Assembly: GCA_943737045.1 (NCBI GenBank)
Contig: CALSFV010000049.1
Coordinates: 388,501 to 452,500, forward strand
Source: Parapristionchus giblindavisi
Taxonomy: Eukaryota; Nematoda; Chromadorea; Rhabditida; Diplogasteridae
Reading direction: 5' to 3'
DNA: 64,000 nt
The stretch's first letter is position 1; the number at the start of each line of letters is the position of its first letter. A program made the position numbers and the translations under genes. The notes below the pieces were generated by a model. That model was not told the origin of the DNA and ran no database searches. It worked only from the letters and a program-made list of their open reading frames with translations. This document shows positions 54,502-64,000 of the stretch, in pieces.

Positions 54502-55590
54502 ATGAAATTCCTTATTGTACTCTCCTTTATCACTGTTCTGGCCCTCTCAGCTCCTAATAAGGTTACATATATTCTTAATTATATATTATTTTTATTATTT
54601 TAATTTGAGAAGCTCGATGAAGACGCCCAGATAAAGTCTAAAGGTTGGATTCTATTTTTATTTAAATAATTAAGGATTTATATTTTGCTAGATAGTTATG
54701 ATCAACTTATTGAGAAATTTCTCGGAAAAAACTATAGAGGTAGGTTGCTATTTATTTTAATTTAATTAGCTGAACATAAGTATTTATTTTGATAGGTGAT
54801 CAAGTTATTGAGAAAACCTTGACAATAAAGGCAAAAGGTGGGGTGATATTTTTTTTAAATTTAATTTAGTGATACTAAATATTTCGGTAGATGATAATGG
54901 TAACGAGGATATTTCGACAATAACAACGCAAGGTATGTGTTATCTACTTTTATTTAATTAACTGGAATATGTAAATATTTTGCTAGGAAATAATGATAAA
55001 CTTCATGTGGAATTACTCGAAAAAAACAATGGAGGTGGGTTGTTGTTTATGTTAATATACATAATTAACTGAAAATAAGTATGTATTTTGCTAGGTAGTA
55101 AATATCAAGTTATAGAGAAAGTCTTGACATTAAAGTCAAAAGGTGGGGTGTTATTTTTTTTTTGAATTATTTAATTGAAAATAAATATTTTTCTAGTTAA
55201 TGGTAATAACCTTTCTCTGACAATAAAAACTGAAGGTATGTGTTATCTATTTCTATTTAATTTAATTAACTGAAATATATAAATATTTTGTTAGGAAATA
55301 GTCAAATTATTGACAAAATCCTGGGAATGAAGACTGGAGGTGGGTGTTATTTTTATTTTATTTTAATAACTGTAAAAATTTAAAAAATTTGATAGGTAAA
55401 AATGATCAAGTTGGTAAGGACTCGTCGAATTTGAATGAGAAGGTAGGTCAACAAAAAACTTTAAGCTTAGTCATTCTTTTATCGCTAATGAGCGCAAGAT
55501 TTTGTTTTCGTTTTATTTTTATTGATTTTTAAAATTTATTGGTAAATTCGATTCTCAATTTTATAGAATTCACCAAAAGGAAGCCACTAA
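54502..55590 (+). CDS. Secreted protein built from duplicated micro-exons
   Basis: Eleven exons: 54502-54561, 54610-54643, 54692-54739, 54796-54837, 54891-54932, 54987-55034, 55095-55142, 55197-55235, 55295-55339, 55396-55442, 55567-55590; 158 codons, in frame. Exon 1 is a signal peptide (MKFLIVLSFITVLALSA). Exons 3-9 are 39-48 bp with phase 1 at both ends. Exons 3-5 and 6-8 form a duplicated three-exon cassette: DQLIEKFLGKN / VIEKTLTIKAK / DDNGNEDIST against KLHVELLEKNN / VIEKVLTLKSK / NGNNLSLTIK. The introns (about 50-60 bp) are duplicated too. No Cys in the mature part; no known family. Polyadenylation AATAAA is near 55706. Confidence 0.75.
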
Positions 55591-55885
55591 ACCACAAAGA
55601 TACTTCGTTCCTTGAATGTCACGATCTAAACGAAAATGATAACGAATGATAAAGATATTGATATTTCCGTCGCCCCATCCATATCGCACTGTTTTGTAGT
55701 AAAATAAATAAATATATAACAATTGATGATCGATTGAGTGCTTATGCTAACCACATAGAACGAATAAAAGATTTACAGACTACGAAACAAATATATTAAG
55801 GGGGAGGGTTAGATGAATAAATCTGCAGAGAAATCTGTCTATTTTACAAAACACATTGTTCATTTCATTGCACAAAGTTTTTCGC
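55591..55885. other. 3' flank of the micro-exon gene
   Basis: AT-rich with AATAAATAAATAT near 55706-55718. Nothing else seen. Confidence 0.4.
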
Positions 55886-55889
55886 TGAA

Positions 55890-56046
55890 AGCATGTTAAT
55901 TTCTTAGGAGACTGGCTCGGAAATACTCGAGCAAGGTCCGGACATTCTCCAAGACTTTCGATCTGACTCTCAATACTTTTATCATAGACCCAAACCAGAC
56001 TTTTTCTTAGGAGAGTATTTCCGAGCCTGTCTCCTAAGAAATTAAC
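55890..56046. repeat. Foldback with TTAATTTCTTAGGAGAC arms
   Basis: Arms of about 38 bp: TTAATTTCTTAGGAGACTGG through GAAATACTC, with the complement at the right. Confidence 0.75.
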
Positions 56047-56464
56047 GAAAGTAAAAGTGACAAAGCCCTGAGGTTCAAACCTGGCTCACATATGCCACAT
56101 TAATTTTTTTTAAATTAACAAAAATCATAACTTTTCAATCGTGATAGACCGTATAAAATACACTTTTTTATTTGGTAGGAGAGTAGCCAACCACTGCCAC
56201 AATGAATTTCATGTTTAGAGAGAGCACCGGTGAGAGAGTAGGTAGATCAGAGAGAGCGAGGAACTAGAGGAGGAAAGAGTGGGGAGTTAATCGATAGTTC
56301 TTCCTCTGTTTAGCAGCAGTAGCAATGCAATTATGCAAGTACATTTTATATTTTATGTAGAAATGGATGGGCTATCCGAATATCATATTCATTTAAACAT
56401 CCTGCATGACATATAGTGATATCAACTTAAATATGAAGCAAATTTAACGCCCAAACGCCGAAGC
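56047..56464. repeat. Repeat-derived flank
   Basis: 56150-56350 is a diverged copy of the hAT-internal block also at 5590-5870. No gene seen. Confidence 0.45.
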
Positions 56465-56935
56465 AAAATGTCCTCTCTCCCGTTCTCCCCCTTCCCTCTC
56501 TCCCTCTCTCCCTTTCCCTCTCTCCCTCTCTCCCCCTTCCCTCTCTCCCTCTCTCCCTCTCTCCCTCTCTCCCTCTCTCCCTCTCTCCCTCTCTCCATCT
56601 CTCCCTCTCCCCCTCTCTCCCTCTCTCTCCCTCTCTCCCTCTCTCCCTCTCTCCTCTCGCCCTCTCTCACTCTCAATCTCTCCCTCTCTCTCTTCCCCTC
56701 TCCCTCTCACTCTCAATCTCTCCCTCTCTCTCTTCCTCTCTCCCTCTCTCTCTCCCTCTCTCCCTCTCTCCCTCTCTCCCTCTCTCCCTCTCTCCCTCTC
56801 TCCCTCTCTCCCTCTCTCCCTCTCTCCCTCTCTCCCTCTCTCCCTCTCTCCCTCTCTCCCTCTCTACCTCTCTCTCTCCCTCTCTCCCTCTCTCCCTCTC
56901 TCCCTCTCTCTCAATCTCTCCCTCTCTCCCTCAAT
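56465..56935. repeat. (CTCTCCCT)n long microsatellite
   Basis: About 470 bp, almost pure in its middle; CTCAATCT interruptions near both ends. Confidence 0.9.
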
Positions 56936-57025
56936 CTGTCTTGACGAGTTTGCTGAAATGAAGAAAGATCAACAATTGAAAATCAAAGATCAAAGATCAA
57001 AAATCAAAGATCAGAGATTACTCAC

Positions 57026-57883
57026 ATCCGCCGAAGAACTCGCATACGCACGATCGAGTAACGCAATGGAAAGTCCGTTTTTCGATCTGCAATAGTTCGG
57101 TTTATTTCTTTGAAAATTGCTGTATTGGTCTGTCTTGTCAAGCAGGTCAATAGGACGAGCAATGCAGCGTGTCGTATGATATTCGATAAAGTATTAGATA
57201 AAGTATTGGCATTATTACTATTATCTAATTAGCATAAAAGAGAAAGTAATACGATTGAGATACGTTTCATGCGCAGCATTTCATCATTCGTTGTATGTCA
57301 GTAGTAATGGGTAAGGATATACATCGAAAGATAAAAGATAAAAGATCAAATATGAAATCTCGGTCCAGTACGGTTTCGGTTCAGGTCGGGTACCATGTGC
57401 TTGCCGAATAAGGAGGATTCCGCATCTTCCTCCGGGATCTGAGAAAAGATGATTGGGAAATGCAGTTAACGCGTGGTTTAGTGTGAGGTAAAGATCTAAA
57501 TTTACTAATTAAGTTTACTTTGCATGCTTTCTCTCTCTTAATAATTTTATTTTCAGTTAAAAAAACTAAGTAATGAACAAACTTGTATATTAATATATTT
57601 TTGTGTGGTGGTTCGATCTTTGATTGACTTTGTACAAGGGCCGAAACACTGGATCGTTATATATTCTATATAGTTCTATAGTTCACTCTTTGCAGCACAA
57701 CCAATTTTAGTCTTTCTCTTTGATTATTCCCTATAATTTCATACCTTTATAGATCACCGTACCTTAGTATGCTTCGAATGATGAACCCTGAACCATGGTT
57801 GCTCAATCGTCTCCGTTTACTCCTTATTGTTGAGCATAACGGAGAATATTGAATGGAACGCCGAAGAGGGCGATGTCGAGTAG
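57026..57883 (-). pseudogene. Antisense tyrosinase 5' pseudogene (exons 1-3)
   Basis: Minus strand. Copies of tyrosinase exon 1 (about 57883-57766, truncated), exon 2 (about 57440-57361) and exon 3 (57086-57026, 61 nt as in the gene). Exon 2 has lost about 8 nt and its donor GT has become AT, so it cannot be spliced normally. The copy of intron 3 keeps the (AAAGATC)n array (56965-57023). Exon 1 is cut by the retroelement at 57884. Confidence 0.8.
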
Positions 57884-59573
57884 AACTTATGAAAAAGCCA
57901 ATTTGCTTGCTAGTGAATTTGCTTCCAGTTTCACGATTGACAATGGTATTCCTCTATCTTTCCCTCATAACCCCTATTCCTCTCAGTCTCCTTCTCTTTC
58001 TAATATATCTTTCCTCCCATTTGAAGTTCACAAAGCCCTCAAGAAACTCAAACCATCAGGGTCTATGGGTGCTGATTCTATTCCTCAAATAATTTTCTCC
58101 AAGTGCGCTTCTTCTCTTGCACTCCCGCTTTGTGATATCTACAATCTTAGCATTATTTCCGGATCTGTTCCTAAAATATGGAAACACTCACTTATTACGC
58201 CTTTGCCCAAACCTGGCAAAGATCATAGCTCCCCTTCCTCATATAGGCCTATCTCTATTTTGTCTGCTGCATCTAAGACCATGGAACGTTTGGTGAAATC
58301 AAAACTTGTTCCTTATCTTGTTTCATGTAACATTATTCCGGATTATCAACATGGTTTTAGAAGTGGTGCATCTGTTGTTACCAATCTACTTCAATGTGAA
58401 AACGACTGGTCCTCGGCTCTTTCTCGTAAGGAATCTATTGACGTGGCTTATCTTGATTTCTCTCGTGCCTTTGATAGTGTCCCTTTCTCTAAATTAATCG
58501 ATAAGTGCTTTCATTACGGTATATCCGGACAACTCTTGTCATGGATTATCTCTTTCCTTACTGATCGCACGTTTTCTGTTCGCTTAGATGATTTATTTTC
58601 TGATAGTTTTCCTGTTCTCTCTGGAGTCCCTCAGGGGTCTGTTCTTGGTCCTATTCTGTTTATCCTGTACATCGCTGATATTTCCTCCTCAATCACAAAT
58701 CTTTCTGCCGTTTTCATTCAAGCATATGCTGACGATATTAAGCTCTATACCTCTTATGATTCTACTACCTATGTTAGTCATACAAATCAATTCCAAAGCG
58801 CCTTAGATGCCATTTTCTCATGGACTCAATCTAATCAACTACAACTTTCAGCTCCTAAATGTACCCATCTTCACATTGGTAGTCATTCCCTTTCCCGTTC
58901 ATACACAATCAATAATATAATTCTTACTCCTGTTAGCCATTCTAGAGATCTCGGAGTACAAGTTGATTCATCCCTCGGTAGATCTCTCTCTGTTGATGAT
59001 CGTGTACATAAGGCCCAAATTGCTCTTCATATCCTTTTAAAGGCAGTCTCTGTTGATTGTCCAATTATTCTTCTTAAATGTTTTCGTACTTATGTCCTTC
59101 CCCATCTTGAATTCGCTTCCCCTTTCTGGAACCCATACCTCTCCAAAGACATTCGTAAATTAGAAAAAGTCCAAGAATTGTTCACTCGTATTCTATTTTA
59201 CCGTTGTTTCCCTTCTTCCTCATATCCTCTCTCTCTGCCTTCATATATCGATCGGTTGCATGTTTTGAACTTGCGGCCTCTCTCTGAGCGTAGAACACTA
59301 AACGATCTTGTCCTGGCGAGACAGATCATGACAGGGGAAGTTAATATAGCCATGTCCTCTATGTATTCATTTAGACCGGTTAGATCTCGAATCAATACTT
59401 TTGCCATTCATATAGAATTTACTCGTGTCACTTGTCGTTATCATTCTTTCGCTTTAAGAACCAGTAGACTTTTCAAGAAGTTACCCCCTCACATTATTTC
59501 TAGTTCTTCCCATAGACAATTCAGATCTCTATTGTTACATTCGAATGTATTAAGTGATCTCATTTCTGTGTAA
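57884..59573 (+). CDS. Non-LTR reverse transcriptase (CR1/jockey-like)
   Basis: Continuous frame to a stop at 59571-59573. Reverse transcriptase: SYRPISILSAASKTMERL, QHGFRSGAS, motif A YLDFSRAFDSVPF, GVPQGSVLGPILF and catalytic AYADDIKLY. The C-terminal domain has RYHSFALRTSRLFKKLP, the part also found in the fragments at 41029 and 60571. Apparent upstream ATG codons (57849-57883) belong to the tyrosinase pseudogene. Catalytic residues are intact but the endonuclease is missing, so it is probably not autonomous. Confidence 0.9.
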
Positions 59574-59965
59574 AGTATTGTTTTTACTCTTCCTTTAGCA
59601 CCTACCCATTCCACCTTGTTGCTTATCTCCATTCTGATCTTTGGTCTTGGTCATCTCAACTATCTACAATAACCGAATCCTCACGGTTACCATGCAGCCT
59701 CATCCACTGTTCATTCCATGCAGCCTCGTCCACTGCTCCTTGCTCACGCTCCATGTGCAATCAAGATAATCTACGAGTGGGACCACTGATCAAGTATGGA
59801 GATCCCTTTCACCCCCCCCACCCCCGCCCCGAGTCACCTTTCATTTTATTTCTTTCTTCTAGATAGCGAAGTCATTATCATCACCTATTTATTTTTTGTT
59901 CATATAATTTTCATGTGTCGTTGCATGCGTGTGCATGTAGATAAAATATAATATAAATATAATAT
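57884..59965 (+). mobile_element. CR1-like retrotransposon, 5'-truncated
   Basis: Starts where tyrosinase pseudo-exon homology stops and ends in ATAATATAAATATAATATAA. It has no endonuclease. The reverse transcriptase frame is intact. Confidence 0.82.
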
Positions 59966-60049
59966 AAGTAGTATGGACTTCCCTTGCAAAGTCATCACAC
60001 GCCATATCAATATCATTAAAAAAAACAATCGATGGGAGTTTATAAGATC

Positions 60050-60265
60050 CTTCTCTCTTTCTCTCCCTCTATACTTCTCTCCCTCTCTCCCTCTCTCCCT
60101 CTCTCCCTCTCTCCCTCTCTCCCTCTCTCCCTCTCTCCCTCTCTCCCTTTCTCTCTCCCTCTCTCCCTCTCTCCCTCTCTCCCTCTCTCCCTCTCTCCCT
60201 CTCTCCCTCTCTCCCTCTCTCCCTCTCTCCCTCTCTCTCTCCCTCTATTCCTCTCTTCCTCTCTC
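60050..60265. repeat. (CTCTCCCT)n microsatellite, locus B
   Basis: Counterpart of 40560-40730. Confidence 0.9.
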
Positions 60266-60485
60266 CTTCTAAAAAAAGAACGAAAATGCAAATATGGAAA
60301 ATGTTTGAATGCAATTCTTGTCACCCTCACTCTACTTCAGTCGTCCGGAGATTAAATACTGTTACTGATCGAGGTACTAGAAAGAGAGGTATGTGGAAAT
60401 GATTTGATTTGATTTGATTATTATTATATAGTTTCCCCCTCAATTTCCTGTTTTAATAAATTTTTATTCAATTATTTATTGCAGA

Positions 60486-60605
60486 ATGAATTCAATATCA
60501 TCTATATTATCACTACTACTCTACTCGACATCGCCCTCCTCGGCCTTCGATTCAATATTCTCCTTTATAATAATAATAATTTATCTACGCACGTGTGCGC
60601 AATGA
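60486..60605 (+). pseudogene. Tyrosinase-like signal exon fragment, locus B
   Basis: Third copy of tyrosinase exon 1 ([22 protein letters not shown]), broken at the same place as locus A by the same CR1-like fragment. Confidence 0.75.
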
Positions 60606-60845
60606 GACAGGTAACAATGAAAATACATAGATAATGATTCAGTTGATACTCATATTCCGTCGCAGGAGGAGTGTAAGAGGCGACAATTAAGATTGATAAA
60701 GTGAGCGATGAAGGCTTTGAAGGGTTGACCCTTGAAGGAGGAGTCTTGAAACTCCGCAGAGACTGGGATGAAACGATTTCAGTCGAGAGCATACTATACA
60801 AACGAGCCGCACGTAGAGGAAAGGAGTGATAGCGAGGACTATTTT
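60571..60845 (-). mobile_element. CR1-like 3' fragment, locus B
   Basis: Orthologous to 41029-41290, with a 9-bp extra CTTGAAGGA-like segment near 60733. Confidence 0.7.
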
Positions 60846-60923
60846 CACACACAAAAAGTGTTAAATATAACACTTCACAAGGCTGATGTGCTGTGGGTTA
60901 CCATTTGTCTCTGTGTGGGTTAA

Positions 60924-62230
60924 GAGGCCGTTTGTGTAATGGCTCGTTAAAAAATAGTGGAAAACCGAAATTGGCGACTTTCCACCCGTTAAAAAAGTTC
61001 CCGGAAAGTCGCAAATGGAAACACGAAATTTGAATTAGCGCGCGCGCAAAGAGGTGCGGGAATTCAAATTCCGACTTTCCTAGTTGAATTTCCATTTTAT
61101 CTACTAAAAATTGATGGCGGAAACTCGAAATTTGAATTCCCGCACCTCTTTGCGCGCGCGCGAATTCAAATTTCGTGTTTCCATTTGCGACTTTCCGGGT
61201 ACTTTTTTAACGGGTGGAAAGTCGCCGATTTCGGTTTTCCACTATTTTTTAACGAGCCATAAGAGTCGGACAAATATGGGGGAGGGTTGGCACAGGCCAA
61301 AAATTTTAATACCCTCAAAACTTGTGTATAGGGGTTATCGGCCTCGCTGATGAAGATGTGCATAGTCATTTTGGCTCCAGTGGTCCCGCAACGCCTGGGC
61401 GGGATTACGGTAACATCACGTTTTCAAGTCGTTCTCGGTCCATGGTTGAGCTAGAGGTATGAAAATTGGGCTCCTGGGAAAGAATTCGATGGCGATGATG
61501 GCTGTCCACTTCATTAGTTTTGAAAATTTCCCAAAAGGTCGATAACTGGAAATTTTGTTCGAGGCGGTTGTGCAACTAGCGAGTATGACAGTTCGAACCG
61601 GCGTGGCGAGAGGATTCCAACGATATATTTTGAGCCGTTATCTCCGTCGAGAAAGGTTTCATTGGCTCGATATAATGATGTGCGCCTTGCAAGAGGACTC
61701 ACTCAATTCCGCACGCTATCTCGCACTCTCGAGAGTGGCGGGAGAGCGTGCGGAAATGAGAGAGTGGCGAGGGAGCGCGCGGCATTGAGACGTAAACAAC
61801 TCCTGATGCTGACGCAGATCACTATATCGAGCCAATGAAAGCTTTCTCGACGGAGATAAGGGCTCAAAATATATCGTTGGAATCCTCTCGCCACGCTGTC
61901 ATACTCGCTAGTTGCACAACCGCCTCGAACAAAATTTCCAGTTATCGACCTTTTGGGAAATTTTCAAAACTAATGAAGTAGACAGCCATCATCGCCATCG
62001 AATTCTGTCCCAGGAGCCCAATTTTCATACCTCTAGCTCTACCATGGACCGAGTACGGCTTGAAAACGTGATTATACAGTAATCACGCCCAGGCGTTGCG
62101 GGACCACTAGAGCCAAAATGACTATGCACATCTTCATCAGCGAGGTCGATAACCCCTGTACACAAGTTTTGAGGGTATCAAAATTTTTGGCCTGTGCCAA
62201 CCCTTGTTCGACTCTTACGCAAACGGCCTC
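60924..62230. mobile_element. TTAA-target foldback element G1
   Basis: Ends GAGGCCGTTTG and CAAACGGCCTC, flanked by TTAA at 60920-60923 and 62231-62234. Locus A has the single TTAA at the matching empty site (about 41370-41373). Arms 61263-61680 (plus 60924-60939) and 61822-62230 are inverted copies. No transposase. TTAA targets are typical of piggyBac and Kolobok; the family is not assigned. Confidence 0.88.
60940..61259. mobile_element. Foldback element H nested in G1, TSD TAA
   Basis: Ends TGGCTCGTTAAAAAATAG and its complement; TAA at 60937-60939 and 61260-61262. The other arm of G1 lacks it. A GCGCGCGC tract sits in each arm. Confidence 0.85.
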
Positions 62231-62247
62231 TTAATGTGTAGTCCCAG

Positions 62248-62375
62248 ATGCGTCCGCGGCCGATGAGGAGAACGACTACATCGAGTGGCTAGTGGACAAT
62301 GATCAGCCTTCTCCCGATGAGAAGCCCGCGCCTGAGGCAGACCGCGAAGGAGAAGAGGAACAGTCTCATTACACT
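62248..62375 (+). pseudogene. Acidic exon, locus B
   Basis: Copy of 41387-41516 with a few substitutions (EENDYIEWLVDNDQ, ADREGEEEQSHYT). Its frame runs into the next MITE. Confidence 0.5.
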
Positions 62376-62566
62376 GAGAGAAAAAATCCTAGTTCGTATG
62401 CTGCGCTGTAAGCAAACCCTTAAACACAAGGATTTGAAATCCTTGCATCCAAGGGTTTGCACAACCCTAAGGGTACAAACCTTATATCTAAGGGTTTCAA
62501 ACCCTTGTATTTAAGGGTTTGCTTACAGCGCAGCATACGAACTAGGGTTTTTTCTCTCAGTGTACG
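62370..62566. repeat. MITE with AAGGGTTTG repeats, complete copy
   Basis: Ends ACACTGAGAGAAAAAATCC and its near complement, possibly a TA target. Inner arms GTTCGTATGCTGCGCTGTAA and complement; centre of AAGGGTTTG units. Confidence 0.75.
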
Positions 62567-62970
62567 GGGGTGGAGAGAAATCTGCAGAGATTAAAGATCA
62601 AAGATCAACTTACGTGTGTAATTTCTGGTGATCCTCATTAATGTGACACTTCTTCGATTTCTTGGCAACTACTCCGTAGCATCTTGTTCACCAGGGATGT
62701 GCAACGACTTTTTCCGTAAAATTTGCACGATATAAAATTTTACGAAAAGTAAAGAATTTGAAGAAGAAAAAATGGCAAAAAACGCAAAATTAATGAAACT
62801 GATTTTTTAAAAATTGCGGAAATCAATCTCTGGGATGGACCACTTCAAATATATTAGCTGTAATTTCTTGCTTATCATTTATCCATTGCATAAGAGAGTA
62901 GTTAGATATTTGGATAGGCATTCGCGGAGAAAAACAATTCTCAAAATTACGTTTTACGTAAATTTTACTG

Positions 62971-63545
62971 ACGATGAAGATGGCCAACACCACTGACAAG
63001 GGAAGTCTTTTATGTCTCAGTGAGACTTTTGAATATGAGTATTTTTCCTCGATAGGTTTAGGTTAAATATGATGGGAGCCAAAAAATTAGCTGCTGCCAT
63101 GCACTTTCAGATTTTTTATAATTAATTTTAATTCTGTGAAAATGCAATTTTCAAGTGCGCATGCATTATTTTTCACGCCGCTAAGTTTTCACGGCTCTTT
63201 CAGGGGCTCCTTATTTCATATACGGCTTGTCGTCTACGTTTTGTGATTTTTTCAACATTTTTTAAAAAAATTACAAAATTAAAATTAATTATATAAAATC
63301 TGAAAGTTCATGGCAGCAGCTAATTTTTTGTCGCCTATCGTATTTTGCGTATACCTATCGAGGAAAAATACTCTTATTCAAAAGTCTCACTGAGACTAAA
63401 AAGACTTCCCTTGTGAGTAGGGTTCCGCTGTCTAGAACCCCTGGCCGAAACAGCGGGGCCTTAACTAGTTTTATATTGCATGTTATATAATATCACTAGA
63501 GTACGTTTGCATTCTTTGATATATTGTACTTCACATTAATCTGTT
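62971..63545 (+). other. Insertion in locus B with second structured-RNA copy, split by F5
   Basis: Absent from locus A, which runs TTTTACTGA directly into ATCTCTGTTC at about 49210. Excluding F5 it is about 155 bp: CTGACGATGAAGATGGCC, then after F5 CCGCTGTCTAGA...GGCCGAAACAGCGG and a tail like 16036-16130. Motif order equals that at 15950-16035, with a compensated stem. Confidence 0.6.
62997..63413. mobile_element. CAAGGGAA foldback element F5, TSD TGA
   Basis: 417 bp. Ends CAAGGGAAGTCTTTT and its complement; TGA at 62994-62996 and 63414-63416. Shares GAGTATTTTTCCTCGATAG and CCATGCACTTTC with F1. No tRNA-like block noticed. Confidence 0.85.
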
Positions 63546-63923
63546 CTTCTTCCTCTCTCCTCCCACTGCACCTCTCTCTTACTCCATCTATCTGGTACTA
63601 TAGTTTCTATAGGGCGTGAATAGAAGTAGTGAGACACCTTTACTATCAGCCGCATTCACCCTCTCTATCGCGTCCCTCTCCCTCCCTCTCTCCCTCTCCA
63701 TTTATCGACCACTGCAGCTGATTTTGCACGTGAATAGAGCGGCAATAGTTCTTTATAGTTTGCCGAAATGGGGAGAGTGTAGATTGTAAGATAAGCAAAC
63801 TTTGCTTCCAAAACTAATTATGATTCCGTCTTTCATGCGGTGGCGTCGTTGCGATACATAAACTTTCTTCTTTTTTTTCTCTTGATCCAATGTTTATTCT
63901 GTGAATTCTGTTTCCGAGTTATT

Positions 63924-64000
63924 TAAAGGGAGAGTGACCTCACTCAATGGTCTCTTCATTGCGCACACTATTTCTATGTTCTCTAACGACGAGAGAGCGT
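63924..64000. repeat. M2 MITE copy, cut by window end
   Basis: Locus B counterpart of 49583-49712. Confidence 0.8.

Noticed and set aside
56465..56935. Long open frames of LSLSPSLP or GREGERER type
   Set aside because: Pure translation of a CT-rich microsatellite on both strands; likewise at 40560, 50235, 60050 and 38917.

Overview
The window looks like an accessory, transposon-rich region of a nematode genome. The evidence is two nematode-type ET-module (10-cysteine) secreted protein genes, a nematode-like secreted tyrosinase, many short introns with TTTCAG-like acceptors, and start codons lying directly behind a splice-acceptor-like AG, as expected for trans-splicing. The genus cannot be fixed from sequence alone; a rhabditid or diplogastrid is only a guess. 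No rRNA gene, intact tRNA gene or CRISPR array is visible.

Layout. 0-6 kb is repeats, ending in a 1.34 kb hAT-type insertion with an 8-bp target duplication, just upstream of a gene. 6.07-12.37 kb holds an ET-module gene whose shared ectodomain exons can join, in frame, to either of two C-termini: a transmembrane segment plus a long charged ER/K helix, or a set of tiny Gly/Asn/Trp exons. 12.49-16.1 kb is a Penelope-like retroelement with the endonuclease N-terminal to the reverse transcriptase (Naiad-like order), an unusual 5' hairpin and a 3' structured-RNA candidate. 16.75-18.39 kb is a second ET-module gene. 20.41-27.21 kb is a 16-exon tyrosinase gene. 28.9-30.6 kb has weak plus-strand exons. 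30.74-37.09 kb is a minus-strand gene of unknown family, interrupted by two long foldback elements. 39.2-40.2 kb has a small unrecognised plus-strand gene fragment.

40.5-49.7 kb and 60-64 kb are two copies of one duplicated locus (a tyrosinase-like signal exon plus an acidic exon), each carrying different insertions. These reciprocal empty sites define several transposon families exactly. Between them lie a minisatellite, another foldback, a secreted protein gene built from duplicated micro-exons (54.5-55.6 kb), an antisense tyrosinase pseudogene and a CR1-like reverse transcriptase.

The dominant theme is foldback DNA. At least seven elements have CAAGG-type ends and 3-bp TNA target duplications, several carrying a tRNA-like promoter module in each arm. 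There are about 18 copies of one small palindromic MITE (called M1), several copies of a second (M2), and a heptamer repeat (AAAGATC)n that fills several short introns.
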